This document shows, piece after piece, positions 1 through 7,026 of a DNA stretch of 14,782 nucleotides. This stretch comes from Bacteroidales bacterium. GTDB taxonomy: Bacteria; Bacteroidota; Bacteroidia; Bacteroidales; GCA-2748055. Made by a program: the position numbers and the translations under genes. How positions within the stretch are numbered: position 1 is the stretch's first letter; each line of letters begins with the position of its first letter. The DNA is taken from assembly GCA_023135025.1 (NCBI GenBank), contig JAGLTY010000016.1, forward strand, positions 1-14,782. The letters are read 5' to 3'. The notes beneath the pieces were generated by a model. It did not search any database. It saw only the letters and a list, made by a program, of their open reading frames with translations, and had not been told where the DNA came from.

Positions 1-594
1 ATGAACCGAGTCGGCCTTGTCGGTCAGCTTCTCCTTACAGGGAAACCAGTCCTTGGAGTAGAAGGGTTCCGAACTGGTATATGTAACAGGGACTCCCCAC
101 TCTTCATCTGTTTCCATAACCATCCCCTCGCCACTCTGTCCGCCGTAAAAAACCTGTGCCGAGACCATTGTTCCTGAATCACGGGGAGCTGGCAGATCAA
201 TATAAAGTTCATCGCCTGAGTGTGTAGAACTGGCCCCGGTTCCATCCACCAGTACGCTATCGATATAGAGGAGATGATGCAGCTCAAATACCAGGGTGGA
301 GAATAAGTTCTGCTTCACCTCAACCAGTATGGTAGTGCTTCCATGAATTTGATCGGACCGGTTGTTCACCTCCACATCCAGCCCATAAAACTTCACATCG
401 TACTCATCCAGTAGAGGATTGTAGTTTAAGACATTTACGGTTTGTTGAACCGTGCCCTGTTGCACCGCCAGTCTGCTCTCTTTGAAAGGGTAATCTATCA
501 GTTCCTGAGCCCGGGTAATGGTCCCGGAACCAGCAAGCAGGAGCAGCAGCAGTATGCTTACACTCTTGAATCCTATTTGCTTCAGCCAAGTCAC
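1..594 (-). CDS. M1-family metallopeptidase (aminopeptidase N-like), N-terminal part, runs off the left edge
   Basis: This frame is open from a GTG at 594 down to base 1 (198 codons) with no stop, so the gene continues outside the window. An in-frame TAA lies four codons upstream of the GTG and no ATG lies between them, which fixes the start. The product begins with a basic stretch and a leucine-rich core (residues about 10-21) ending in TRAQ, a classic Sec signal peptide. The mature part contains YDVKFYGLDVEV and, at the very edge, SEPFYSKDWFPCKEKLTDKA. That resembles the conserved 'ARxWWPCxDxPxDKA' segment before the active site of M1 peptidases (aminopeptidase N/leukotriene A4 hydrolase family). 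The GxMEN and HExxH zinc motifs would lie beyond the left edge, so catalytic competence cannot be judged. It starts 31 bases after the ABC permease stop on the same strand and is probably co-transcribed. Family assignment is good; substrate is unknown. Confidence 0.85.
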   Translation of the reverse strand, partial: MTWLKQIGFKSVSILLLLLLAGSGTITRAQELIDYPFKESRLAVQQGTVQQTVNVLNYNPLLDEYDVKFYGLDVEVNNRSDQIHGSTTILVEVKQNLFSTLVFELHHLLYIDSVLVDGTGASSTHSGDELYIDLPAPRDSGTMVSAQVFYGGQSGEGMVMETDEEWGVPVTYTSSEPFYSKDWFPCKEKLTDKADSVH

Positions 595-625
595 GGAAAA
601 AAGTTACAAAAAAAAGAACAGATGA

Positions 626-1792
626 TCACCGGGCCCTCATATGCCTTCGTTTGAAAGCCCAGGTTCCTGTAACAAAATAGAGCAATGTAAGTACCATCAG
701 GGCGATTATCTCAGGAATGGTATCCTTCACCTCCAGTCCCCTGATAAGCACTTTGTTCAACGCCTCCACAGCAAATTTGGGAGAAAGTATATCATTCAGC
801 ATCACCTGGTACTCTCCCAAAGAAAAGAGATGGCCCCCACTGATGGGGAAGGCTGCCCCGGTAAAAAACATCAGCAGGAATAGAGGGAAGGTTCCGATAA
901 TTGCTACCTCTTTAACAGAGCGACACATGGCTGCCACCAGCAGACTGAAACTGATCATGGAGAGCGCTGTGAGTATGGAGATTAGCAGGATAAAACCGAG
1001 TGTTCCGGGGATCAGGGTATAACCGAGACCAATGGCAGTCAACAATGCCAGGAGCAGTGAGAAGATGGCCACCAGAATCTGAACCAGTGAAAGCCCCCAG
1101 AGAAACTCAAGGGCTGTTAGCCTGGAGACCCGGAGACGTTCCAGGGTCCGGGACTCAGACTCGCGGACCATGGCCGCCGAAGCAGAAAAGATAATCATGA
1201 TGATGGAGAGAATCAGTAACCCCGGCAGGTAGATTTCAAAAGTTGTACGCTCTCCTGAAAACCCGAGGGTGGTCTCGCTCCAGGTAACCGGCATCCGAAT
1301 TTCTGACGCTTCCAGTATGAAACGATTGATCAGATCTTCCGACCATACAGCACCTACAATATACTCCATCTGTGTGACATCTCCCACCAACTCTATCCGG
1401 GAAGGTGGGCCCAATGAATCCGGGGAACCTCTCACAGAGGTTGAGAGATCAACAGGCAGAACGACCACTACATCCGCCTTTTTATTACGCAGTTTTTTAA
1501 TCGCCTCTTCCCTGCTCCCAACAGTTGCGAAATTCAGCATGGCCATCTCCTCCAGACCGGATAACAACTTTGCATATCTGATGATGGAGTCTCCCAGATT
1601 GAAGAGCCCCTCCTCATATTCTGTCCCCATGTCCAGATTCACCAGGATCACATCATACTCCGGATCTTCTGTTTCAGCCATCAGGAAATAGATGGCAATA
1701 AACAGGGGTGCCATCACTACCGTCATCACCAGAATCCAGTACTCCCGGATCTGCTCCTTTATCCCTTTTATAAAGAGTGCGTACCACCTCAT
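626..1792 (-). CDS. ABC-2 type transporter permease subunit
   Basis: A 388-residue inner-membrane protein with the ABC-2 (ABC2_membrane_3-like) layout. There is one N-terminal membrane helix (about residues 18-39), a soluble extracytoplasmic domain (about 40-185), then five hydrophobic segments (about 188-208, 232-256, 264-289, 296-316 and 360-380) and a basic tail. The segment RESESRTLERLRVSRL (about 210-225) between the second and third helices matches the amphipathic coupling region typical of these permeases. The start codon overlaps the stop of the ATPase gene by four bases (ATGA), so the two are almost certainly translated together and form one exporter. Exporters of this type move drugs, lipids, polysaccharides or peptides; nothing here identifies the cargo. 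The next gene downstream is a secreted M1 peptidase. Confidence 0.93.
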   Translation of the reverse strand: MRWYALFIKGIKEQIREYWILVMTVVMAPLFIAIYFLMAETEDPEYDVILVNLDMGTEYEEGLFNLGDSIIRYAKLLSGLEEMAMLNFATVGSREEAIKKLRNKKADVVVVLPVDLSTSVRGSPDSLGPPSRIELVGDVTQMEYIVGAVWSEDLINRFILEASEIRMPVTWSETTLGFSGERTTFEIYLPGLLILSIIMIIFSASAAMVRESESRTLERLRVSRLTALEFLWGLSLVQILVAIFSLLLALLTAIGLGYTLIPGTLGFILLISILTALSMISFSLLVAAMCRSVKEVAIIGTFPLFLLMFFTGAAFPISGGHLFSLGEYQVMLNDILSPKFAVEALNKVLIRGLEVKDTIPEIIALMVLTLLYFVTGTWAFKRRHMRAR

Positions 1793-2754
1793 CTTCTCAG
1801 GCTTTTCCCGGTAAGATGAATAAACACATCCTCCAGTGTATTTTCGCGGATTTTCATCTCCTGTATGGCGATCTTTTCCCTCTCCAGCACCTGGTAAATC
1901 TCATGGATCCTGGGTATCAGGTTCATGGCACGGATGTCAAAGCGTTCTTCCTCCCTTTTCACAACATAACCCAGCGCCCTAAGATCCTCTTCTGCCCTGG
2001 CCAGGCAGGTTGGATTGTTGCTTTGCAGCTTCACCTCCATTACATCTCCCTCCCCGATGGATCTCTTCAGATTATCGGGAGTATCCAGTTGAAGCAGTCT
2101 GCCCGAATCGATGATGGCCACCCGGTTAGCGATCCTTTCTGCTTCATCCATGTTATGGGTGGTCACAATCACGGTTTTGTTAAGGGCAGTTTCCCTTATG
2201 AAATCCCTGACCAGCACCCGGCTCTGTGGATCCAGTCCCGCTTCCGGCTCATCAAATACCAAGATTTCCGGGTCATGCATAATGGCCATGATCACATTCA
2301 TGCGACGTTTTAAGCCCCCTGAAAGGGTACCTGCCAGCTTGTTTCGTTTAGAACCAAGCCCCATCTCCTGCAACAACCGGTCTGCCCTGGTCCGTGCCAG
2401 GGTGCGGGGGATATTATAGATCCTGGCACTAAACACTAGCTGCTCAAAACAGGTGAGCTTGTTCCATAGGATATTCTCCTGTGGACAGATACCCACCTTG
2501 AACCTGGTCGCACCACTTCCTCCCGGTGGAACACGCTGCCCATTAATAAACACTTCACCCGAAGTGGGTCTCAGCAACCCGCACATCATCCGTATGGAGG
2601 TGGTTTTACCGGCCCCGTTGGGGCCCAGAAATCCAAACACCTCCCCCTGTTTTACCTGCAGTGAAAGATGGTCCACAGCTGTTAGCTCCCCGTACCTCCT
2701 CACAAGGTCCCTGACTTCAAGTGCAACACGGTCCATGTTTGATCCCTGTGTCAT
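1789..2754 (-). CDS. ABC transporter ATP-binding protein, partner of the ABC-2 permease
   Basis: The nucleotide-binding subunit of the exporter, 321 residues from ATG 2754. It has Walker A GPNGAGKT (44-51, Lys50), a Q-loop in CPQEN, signature LSGG (Ser145), Walker B ILVFDEP (Asp168, catalytic Glu169), D-loop GLDP and the switch His200 in TTHNMDEAE. After the ATPase core there is a C-terminal extension of roughly 90 residues, as in DrrA/CcmA-type ATPases that pair with ABC-2 permeases. The reading frame stays open up to 3036, but that extension lacks ABC homology and would overlap the divergent gene at 2860, so I reject it. ATG 2736 (MDRVALEV) is an equally plausible start because an AGGGA lies 6 bases upstream of it; the ABC fold begins right there. 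The gene leads the minus-strand operon; its promoter should lie in 2755-2859. Confidence 0.94.
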   Translation of the reverse strand: MTQGSNMDRVALEVRDLVRRYGELTAVDHLSLQVKQGEVFGFLGPNGAGKTTSIRMMCGLLRPTSGEVFINGQRVPPGGSGATRFKVGICPQENILWNKLTCFEQLVFSARIYNIPRTLARTRADRLLQEMGLGSKRNKLAGTLSGGLKRRMNVIMAIMHDPEILVFDEPEAGLDPQSRVLVRDFIRETALNKTVIVTTHNMDEAERIANRVAIIDSGRLLQLDTPDNLKRSIGEGDVMEVKLQSNNPTCLARAEEDLRALGYVVKREEERFDIRAMNLIPRIHEIYQVLEREKIAIQEMKIRENTLEDVFIHLTGKSLRR

Positions 2755-2819
2755 ATCCAATGGTAAGTTCGTAAATTCAATACTCACAATCAATGTTTCC
2801 TCCAGATCATTCGATACTT

Positions 2820-2833
2820 TGCTATCTTTAGCA
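2820..2833. promoter_or_regulatory. 14-bp inverted repeat in the divergent ABC/superoxide reductase intergenic region
   Basis: TGCTA-TCTT-TAGCA is a perfect inverted repeat (5-bp arms, 4-base spacer) in the 105-base gap between the divergent ABC ATPase and superoxide reductase genes, 26 bases before the latter's ATG. It overlaps TATCTTTA (2823-2830), which matches the Bacteroidota -7 consensus TAnnTTTG except for the last base. It could be an operator over a promoter, but a repeat this short can arise by chance. Confidence 0.25.
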
Positions 2834-2859
2834 TACCAAACAAAAAAAACAGCAGATCC

Positions 2860-3249
2860 ATGCCCCGTATTTTTAATCCGGTCGACATTTCCCAGGAAGA
2901 TAAAGAGGTACGAAAAGACTATTTCGATCGTCATACTCCGGTGATCATTTGCGACAACTATGCCAAAGAAGGTGAGAAATTCAGGGTGAAGATCCGTCTG
3001 GGAACCGAATACAACCATCCCGACGATCCGGATCACTTTATCAACTATATTCAGTTATGGAACCGGGAGACTTTTATCGCCGAGGCCCATTTTGCCCCGG
3101 GAACCCTGGGCAACAGACCGGAGCATATGGAGGTCGATTTTTATATTGTACCCGGAGCTGTGACCATGAACCTGTCGGCCATGTCGGCCTGCACCAGGCA
3201 TGGATTGTGGCAGAGTGAATCCAAAGAGGTGGCCATCAGGAAACGTTAA
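2860..3249 (+). CDS. Class II superoxide reductase-like protein (desulfoferrodoxin iron-binding domain)
   Basis: A 129-residue protein consisting of one superoxide reductase (neelaredoxin/SORL) domain, without the N-terminal rubredoxin-like domain of class I enzymes. All five ligands expected for the square-pyramidal Fe(His)4Cys centre are visible: His25 (RHTPVI), His53 and His59 (HPDDPDH), and Cys111 and His114 (CTRHGLW). Such proteins reduce superoxide to hydrogen peroxide in the cytoplasm without releasing oxygen, using electrons from rubredoxin or similar donors. The usual Glu-Lys pair just before the first His is Asp23-Arg24 here. Length fits the family. The gene is divergent from the ABC operon and lies 88 bases before a radical SAM gene on the same strand. 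The start is ATG 2860, with no Shine-Dalgarno of note. Family assignment is firm; the physiological activity is inferred. Confidence 0.9.
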   Translation: MPRIFNPVDISQEDKEVRKDYFDRHTPVIICDNYAKEGEKFRVKIRLGTEYNHPDDPDHFINYIQLWNRETFIAEAHFAPGTLGNRPEHMEVDFYIVPGAVTMNLSAMSACTRHGLWQSESKEVAIRKR

Positions 3250-3337
3250 TCCCGCTTATCTTCCATTTACCGATTTTTCAGGTCCGCTTACCGAATAACA
3301 GGTGCATAGAGCGTTATTGTGCTGTTAATTTGCTTCT

Positions 3338-4435
3338 ATGGAACCAGGTGAAGCTTTATATCGGAAAAGGTTTGCAGAGAAGTACAACCGCCTCTTTTAC
3401 GACGCATGGAGAAACAGCAGGTTCAACCCGGTGGAAGGGGCGTGGTGGTTACGTACCCTCTCACGGCAAAAGAGAATGAAGGCCAGGCGCATGAAAGCAG
3501 AGACGGAACAGTTAATGGTTCCCCCGCTTATGATCTTCAGTATCACCAACCAGTGCAACCTCAGTTGCAAAGGGTGTTATGCAAGAAAACGAATGGAGGA
3601 GGGAGGGGAAGAACTCTCCCTGGAGCGCATCGACCAGTTGTTTAATGAGGCTTCAGAACTGGGGATAGGTGTCATCATGATAGCAGGTGGGGAACCCCTG
3701 ATACGGCCTGAGATTTTGTGGGCTGCCACTGCATACCGCGATATCATATTCCCGGTTTTTACCAACGGAATGCTGCTTAACACGGGGAGCATCTCCTATT
3801 TTAAAAAGCATCGAAACCTGGTCCCCATTCTCAGTATTGAGGGGAACAGGCATTTTACTGACCAGAGAAGAGGAAATGGAATGTATGCCCGGTTGATCCA
3901 TACCATGGAGCAGCTTCAGCAAACCCGTCGTCTGTTTGGGATGTCTGTAACCCTGACCAGGGATAATTTTGATGAAGTGACCCACCCGGTCTGGCTGCAG
4001 GCTCATCACCGCATGGGCAGCAGCCTCTTTTTCCTTGTGGAGTATGTACCCCAGTCGGAAAATGATCTGCATCTCTGCCTGACGGAAGAGCAAAAAGAGG
4101 AACTGCAGTCACGACTGGAAACACTCAGGAAACAGATGCCGGCTCAGTTTGTAAGCCTGCCCGGAGATGAGTCTCAATACGGAGGTTGCCTGGCAGCCGC
4201 CAGGGGATTTGTACATGTGAGTGCCGAAGGCAGCCTGGAACCGTGTCCCTTTGCACCCTATTCAGATATCAATATCAGGAACATCAGTCTGAAAGAGGCA
4301 CTGAAATCAAAGTTCCTGGGCAGGATACGGGAATCGCATCACCTGCTCACAGAGTCACAGGGCGGTTGTGCATTGTGGGAAAACCGGGATTGGGTGGTGA
4401 GCCAGCTTGAAAGCACAATGGCCAGGCCGGTTTAG
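3338..4435 (+). CDS. Radical SAM protein with SPASM-like C-terminal cysteines
   Basis: A 365-residue radical SAM enzyme. CNLSCKGC (Cys73, Cys77, Cys80) is the CxxxCxxC motif that binds the SAM-cleaving 4Fe-4S cluster, and GGEP (117-120) is the SAM-binding motif. The N-terminal 60 residues are rich in Arg, Lys and Trp and precede the barrel. The C-terminal part has further cysteines in GGC (Cys284), EPC (Cys303) and GGC (Cys344), a layout resembling SPASM/twitch domains that hold an auxiliary cluster, though fewer cysteines are present than in a full seven-Cys SPASM. No precursor peptide gene or partner enzyme is evident nearby, so I do not name a substrate. It follows the superoxide reductase gene by 88 bases and may share its transcript. 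It is convergent with the next gene, with only 7 bases between stops. Confidence 0.9.
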   Translation: MEPGEALYRKRFAEKYNRLFYDAWRNSRFNPVEGAWWLRTLSRQKRMKARRMKAETEQLMVPPLMIFSITNQCNLSCKGCYARKRMEEGGEELSLERIDQLFNEASELGIGVIMIAGGEPLIRPEILWAATAYRDIIFPVFTNGMLLNTGSISYFKKHRNLVPILSIEGNRHFTDQRRGNGMYARLIHTMEQLQQTRRLFGMSVTLTRDNFDEVTHPVWLQAHHRMGSSLFFLVEYVPQSENDLHLCLTEEQKEELQSRLETLRKQMPAQFVSLPGDESQYGGCLAAARGFVHVSAEGSLEPCPFAPYSDINIRNISLKEALKSKFLGRIRESHHLLTESQGGCALWENRDWVVSQLESTMARPV

Positions 4436-4442
4436 TACAGAG

Positions 4443-4985
4443 CTAATCGAACAGCTCTTCGGTCTCCTCAAACAGCTCTTCTGTCTCCTCAAAACCTTCA
4501 TACCCGGAAGTCCCTATAAAGGAGACAAATGATATCTTCCACTCCCCGTCTATCTTCTCCAGGTATCGGACCTGAATGCTTTTAATCTCAGTTGTATCAT
4601 CATCAAAACTGGAGATCCACTTCTGATTACAGATCACAAAAGCGGATTGGGGACAGATTTTAAACCGGAAGTTCTCTTTTTCAACAGTTATATGCAGGTC
4701 AATACCCAGATCGTCCTCTGTCTCATCCCCGGTCATATGCTTTGAAACGTTCTCCCAACCTTCTGCGAACACATAATTATCTGCGCCTGCGGTTAACCGT
4801 ATATTCGTGGAATCCTGCACATGTGTTGAATACATCGCCTCAAAATCCCGATCAATATAAGTCTGTGTCTCTATGTTCATTACCTCAATAATGGCAGCTT
4901 TTTCCTTTTCATAGTCAATGGCTTTTTCACAGCCTGTAACTGCAAATGCAGCAATAATTAGAGCAGAAAGAATTGTGTATCTCAT
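4443..4985 (-). CDS. Small lipoprotein with NTF2/SnoaL-like domain
   Basis: A 180-residue protein whose signal peptide ends in the lipobox AVTGC (lipidated Cys19), so it should be anchored in the periplasm or outer membrane. Residues about 27-165 read like a DUF4440/SnoaL-type NTF2 fold: a first helix with IIEVMNIETQTYIDRDFEAM, then a W/F-rich strand region ending in LEKIDGEWKISFVSF, which matches the usual 'xxxGxWKI' final strands. Proteins of this type bind small ligands or act as non-enzymatic envelope proteins; no function can be assigned. The C-terminus is acidic and carries a duplicated heptapeptide EETEELF, encoded by a 21-base tandem repeat. It is a single-gene unit: convergent with the radical SAM gene and divergent from the histidine kinase. 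Confidence 0.82.
   Translation of the reverse strand: MRYTILSALIIAAFAVTGCEKAIDYEKEKAAIIEVMNIETQTYIDRDFEAMYSTHVQDSTNIRLTAGADNYVFAEGWENVSKHMTGDETEDDLGIDLHITVEKENFRFKICPQSAFVICNQKWISSFDDDTTEIKSIQVRYLEKIDGEWKISFVSFIGTSGYEGFEETEELFEETEELFD
4450..4491 (-). repeat. 21-bp tandem duplication in the lipoprotein C-terminus
   Basis: Two head-to-tail copies of 21 bases (4450-4470 and 4471-4491) differ at one position (cgg versus ctg in the plus strand). They encode two EETEELF heptapeptides at the acidic C-terminal end of the lipoprotein. The unit is in frame, so copy-number change would lengthen or shorten the tail without disrupting the gene. Confidence 0.9.
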
Positions 4986-5015
4986 GATTTAAGTTGTTAG
5001 GTTAATGTTTTATGA

Positions 5016-5029
5016 AGGCTAAGTAGCCT
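5016..5029. promoter_or_regulatory. Perfect 14-bp inverted repeat in the lipoprotein leader
   Basis: AGGCTA-AG-TAGCCT is a perfect inverted repeat with 6-bp arms, just downstream of the proposed minus-strand promoter and about 31 bases before the lipoprotein ATG. Position and symmetry suit a repressor operator or a small leader hairpin (5-bp stem, 4-base loop). No regulator is known. Confidence 0.3.
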
Positions 5030-5043
5030 GCCATCCCGTCTTT

Positions 5044-5074
5044 GCAAAATACAACAATGCGCTGTTAAAGTCAA
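5044..5074 (-). promoter_or_regulatory. Candidate promoter of the NTF2-like lipoprotein
   Basis: Read on the minus strand, TTGACT (5074-5069) is followed after 17 bases by TATTTTGC (5051-5044). This fits both the general TTGACA/TATAAT pattern and, loosely, the Bacteroidota pattern of TTG near -33 and TA(n)nTTTG near -7 (one spacer base short). Transcription would begin near 5037-5040, leaving a leader of about 50-55 bases. It sits back to back with the plus-strand promoter candidate of the histidine kinase gene. Confidence 0.4.
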
Positions 5075-5082
5075 TTTATTAT

Positions 5083-5090
5083 TACATTTG
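5083..5090 (+). promoter_or_regulatory. Bacteroidota -7 element before the histidine kinase
   Basis: TACATTTG matches the Bacteroidota -7 consensus TAnnTTTG exactly and lies inside TATTACATTTG, an 11-base string also found before gcvH. It ends only 3 bases before ATG 5094, so a transcript from it would be nearly leaderless. No clear TTTG is present at the -33 position (about 5059-5063), which lowers confidence. Confidence 0.4.
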
Positions 5091-5093
5091 CTT

Positions 5094-7025
5094 ATGATGA
5101 AAAGGATTATCTTCCTACTGAATCTGTCTCTAACTTTCGGAGTTACAACACTCTCCGGCAGCCAGAACTTGCCGGTTCCAAATAACGGGGTTCTTGATTT
5201 GAGGGAGAGCGTATTGAATGATCAAACCATCATTAACCTGAACGGAGAATGGCAATTCCACTGGGAGAAACTGCTTACCCCCGAAAGTTATAACCAATAT
5301 CAAACATCAGGAATTACTGTAACTGTTCCCTCCTACTGGGAGAGTTACGAAGTTGATGGCAAATCACTCACCGGATGGGGATACGGTACCTACAGCCTGA
5401 AAGTTTTACTTCCGGTGGACTTTCATTCAACCATATGCTTTGATATTCCCCTGTTCGATGTGGCATACAAATTTTACCTCAACGACTGGTTGGTAAGTAA
5501 GAACGGTGAAGTGGGAACCAACCGGGAGGAGGAGAAGCCCTGGTATGAACCAGCAAGCTTCTGCTATATAGAAGATTCCGATACCATTCAGATCCTGATC
5601 CAGGTATCCAACTTTCATCACCGAAGGGGTGGATTCTGGCAATCGGTTGTGATAGGTCATCCCGATAAAGTGCTGCTGAGGAAGGAGAGACAGCGTATGT
5701 TTAATTACTCCACCATTGGGGTTCTCTTCTTCTTTATGATCTTTTTCCTGATCTTCTGGTCCTTTACCAGGAAAGAGATCATGATGTTACTGTTTGCCCT
5801 GACCACCTTGGGCATCCTTATGAGAGCGGTCAATACGGGCCTTTACTTATCCAACTCCTTTGTGGATACTTCCTGGTCATGGCAGATCAGGATGGAGTAC
5901 CTGGGCTCCTACCTGGCGCAGCTTTTCGGGATGATCCTTCTTCATAAGCTATTTCCGCTTCGATATATGAAACGCATCATTCAGGTCAATACCATTGTGA
6001 TGGCTCTGGCCAGCATCTCCCTGTTTCTACTACCGGTGCAACTCTTCGCATACGAAATGCTGGGTTTCCAGCCGCTCCTGGTACTCTTTCTGGCTCACTA
6101 CCTTATCATCAGCCTGATTGGTACGGTTAAAAGGAGACTAATGGATACCGTCTTCTTTATAGCACTATCCTTTTTTATCTATACATTGGTAAATGATATT
6201 CTGCTGGCCAATTCAGCTGGCTCAGCCTATAGCAACTACCTAACACAAATCTCTTTCCAGCTCTTTATATTGGCCATGGCGGTAATGATCATCATGCAGT
6301 GGGTCAAAAACCATAAAGAGCGCATCAAACTGGAGTCCTCTCTCAGGTTTAAAAACAGGGTGTTGTCGGTGATCGCACACGACCTTAAAAATCCCGTTGC
6401 CAGTGTGGCACAGTTCGCCGACCTCCTTATTGCTAAACCAGAGCTCGCTACCAAGAAGCATATTGTTCATTCCCTTGGCGAATCCTCCCAGGCGGCCGTC
6501 ACCCTCCTCGACAACCTGCTCTACTGGGGACGAAGTGAATCCGAGAGCCTGAATATCGCTCCTGTGCGGATTGAAATGGATAAGCTGGTGAAAGAGGTAG
6601 GGTTGCTTTATCATCACATGGCTCTACAGAAGGAGATTGCATATACCACCGATGTAGAACCCGGAATTAAAGCGTACGCCGACCTGGTTCTGGTGAATAT
6701 TGTATTGCGAAACCTGGTGGCCAATGCCATCAAATTTACACGCAGGGAAGGCTCGGTTCAAATCAGGGCCTGGCAGGAGCTGGATAAAATTTACTGCTCA
6801 GTAATCGATACAGGTGTCGGCATGAAACCCGAATACCTGGAACAGTTCAAAAAAGAGGGTTCACTGAGCAGTTCCGCCGGGACCGACCAGGAGATCGGAA
6901 CCGGACTCGGACTGCAGCTGGTAAAGGACCTGCTTGAAAAAAACAATGGAACACTGGAGATAGAGAGTAAAGCTGACGTGGGATCCACCTTTACATTTAC
7001 ACTTCCCGTGGATAAACAGGATTGA
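5094..7025 (+). CDS. 7TMR-DISM sensor histidine kinase
   Basis: A 643-residue membrane sensor kinase. After a signal peptide, residues about 35-190 form an extracytoplasmic jelly-roll resembling the sugar-binding domain of family 2 glycoside hydrolases (NLNGEWQFHWEKLL, VPSYWESY, GYGTYSLKV), the fold typical of 7TMR-DISM sensors. Seven hydrophobic segments follow (about 206-404). A short linker leads to a HisKA dimerisation helix with the phospho-acceptor His429 in VIAHDLKNP. The HATPase domain shows N-box Asn544 (NLVANAIKF), DTGVGM (Asp572) and GTGLGL (602-607). There is no receiver domain and no response regulator gene in the window, so the partner is elsewhere. I chose ATG 5094 over an in-frame TTG six bases upstream; ATG 5097 is also possible. 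The stop is one base from the next start, implying coupled translation with the M17 peptidase. Confidence 0.93.
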   Translation: MMKRIIFLLNLSLTFGVTTLSGSQNLPVPNNGVLDLRESVLNDQTIINLNGEWQFHWEKLLTPESYNQYQTSGITVTVPSYWESYEVDGKSLTGWGYGTYSLKVLLPVDFHSTICFDIPLFDVAYKFYLNDWLVSKNGEVGTNREEEKPWYEPASFCYIEDSDTIQILIQVSNFHHRRGGFWQSVVIGHPDKVLLRKERQRMFNYSTIGVLFFFMIFFLIFWSFTRKEIMMLLFALTTLGILMRAVNTGLYLSNSFVDTSWSWQIRMEYLGSYLAQLFGMILLHKLFPLRYMKRIIQVNTIVMALASISLFLLPVQLFAYEMLGFQPLLVLFLAHYLIISLIGTVKRRLMDTVFFIALSFFIYTLVNDILLANSAGSAYSNYLTQISFQLFILAMAVMIIMQWVKNHKERIKLESSLRFKNRVLSVIAHDLKNPVASVAQFADLLIAKPELATKKHIVHSLGESSQAAVTLLDNLLYWGRSESESLNIAPVRIEMDKLVKEVGLLYHHMALQKEIAYTTDVEPGIKAYADLVLVNIVLRNLVANAIKFTRREGSVQIRAWQELDKIYCSVIDTGVGMKPEYLEQFKKEGSLSSSAGTDQEIGTGLGLQLVKDLLEKNNGTLEIESKADVGSTFTFTLPVDKQD

Positions 7026-7026
7026 G

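Noticed and set aside
24..589. Two minus-strand open frames (24-287 and 404-589) as separate genes
   Set aside because: They are in a different frame from the continuous 198-codon frame that encodes a signal peptide and M1 peptidase motifs; they are shadows of it.
1777..2944. Long plus-strand open frames (1777-2313, 2453-2944) opposite the ABC ATPase
   Set aside because: The minus strand carries every ABC ATPase motif; the plus-strand products have no recognisable domain and are antisense shadows.
3250..3337. Terminator or riboswitch between the superoxide reductase and radical SAM genes
   Set aside because: No stem with a T-tract and no conserved RNA core could be seen; only a repeated CCGCTTA word, which is too short to mean anything.
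5088..5093. TTG 5088 as the start of the histidine kinase
   Set aside because: Two ATG codons follow immediately (5094, 5097), and the TTG lies inside the proposed -7 element.
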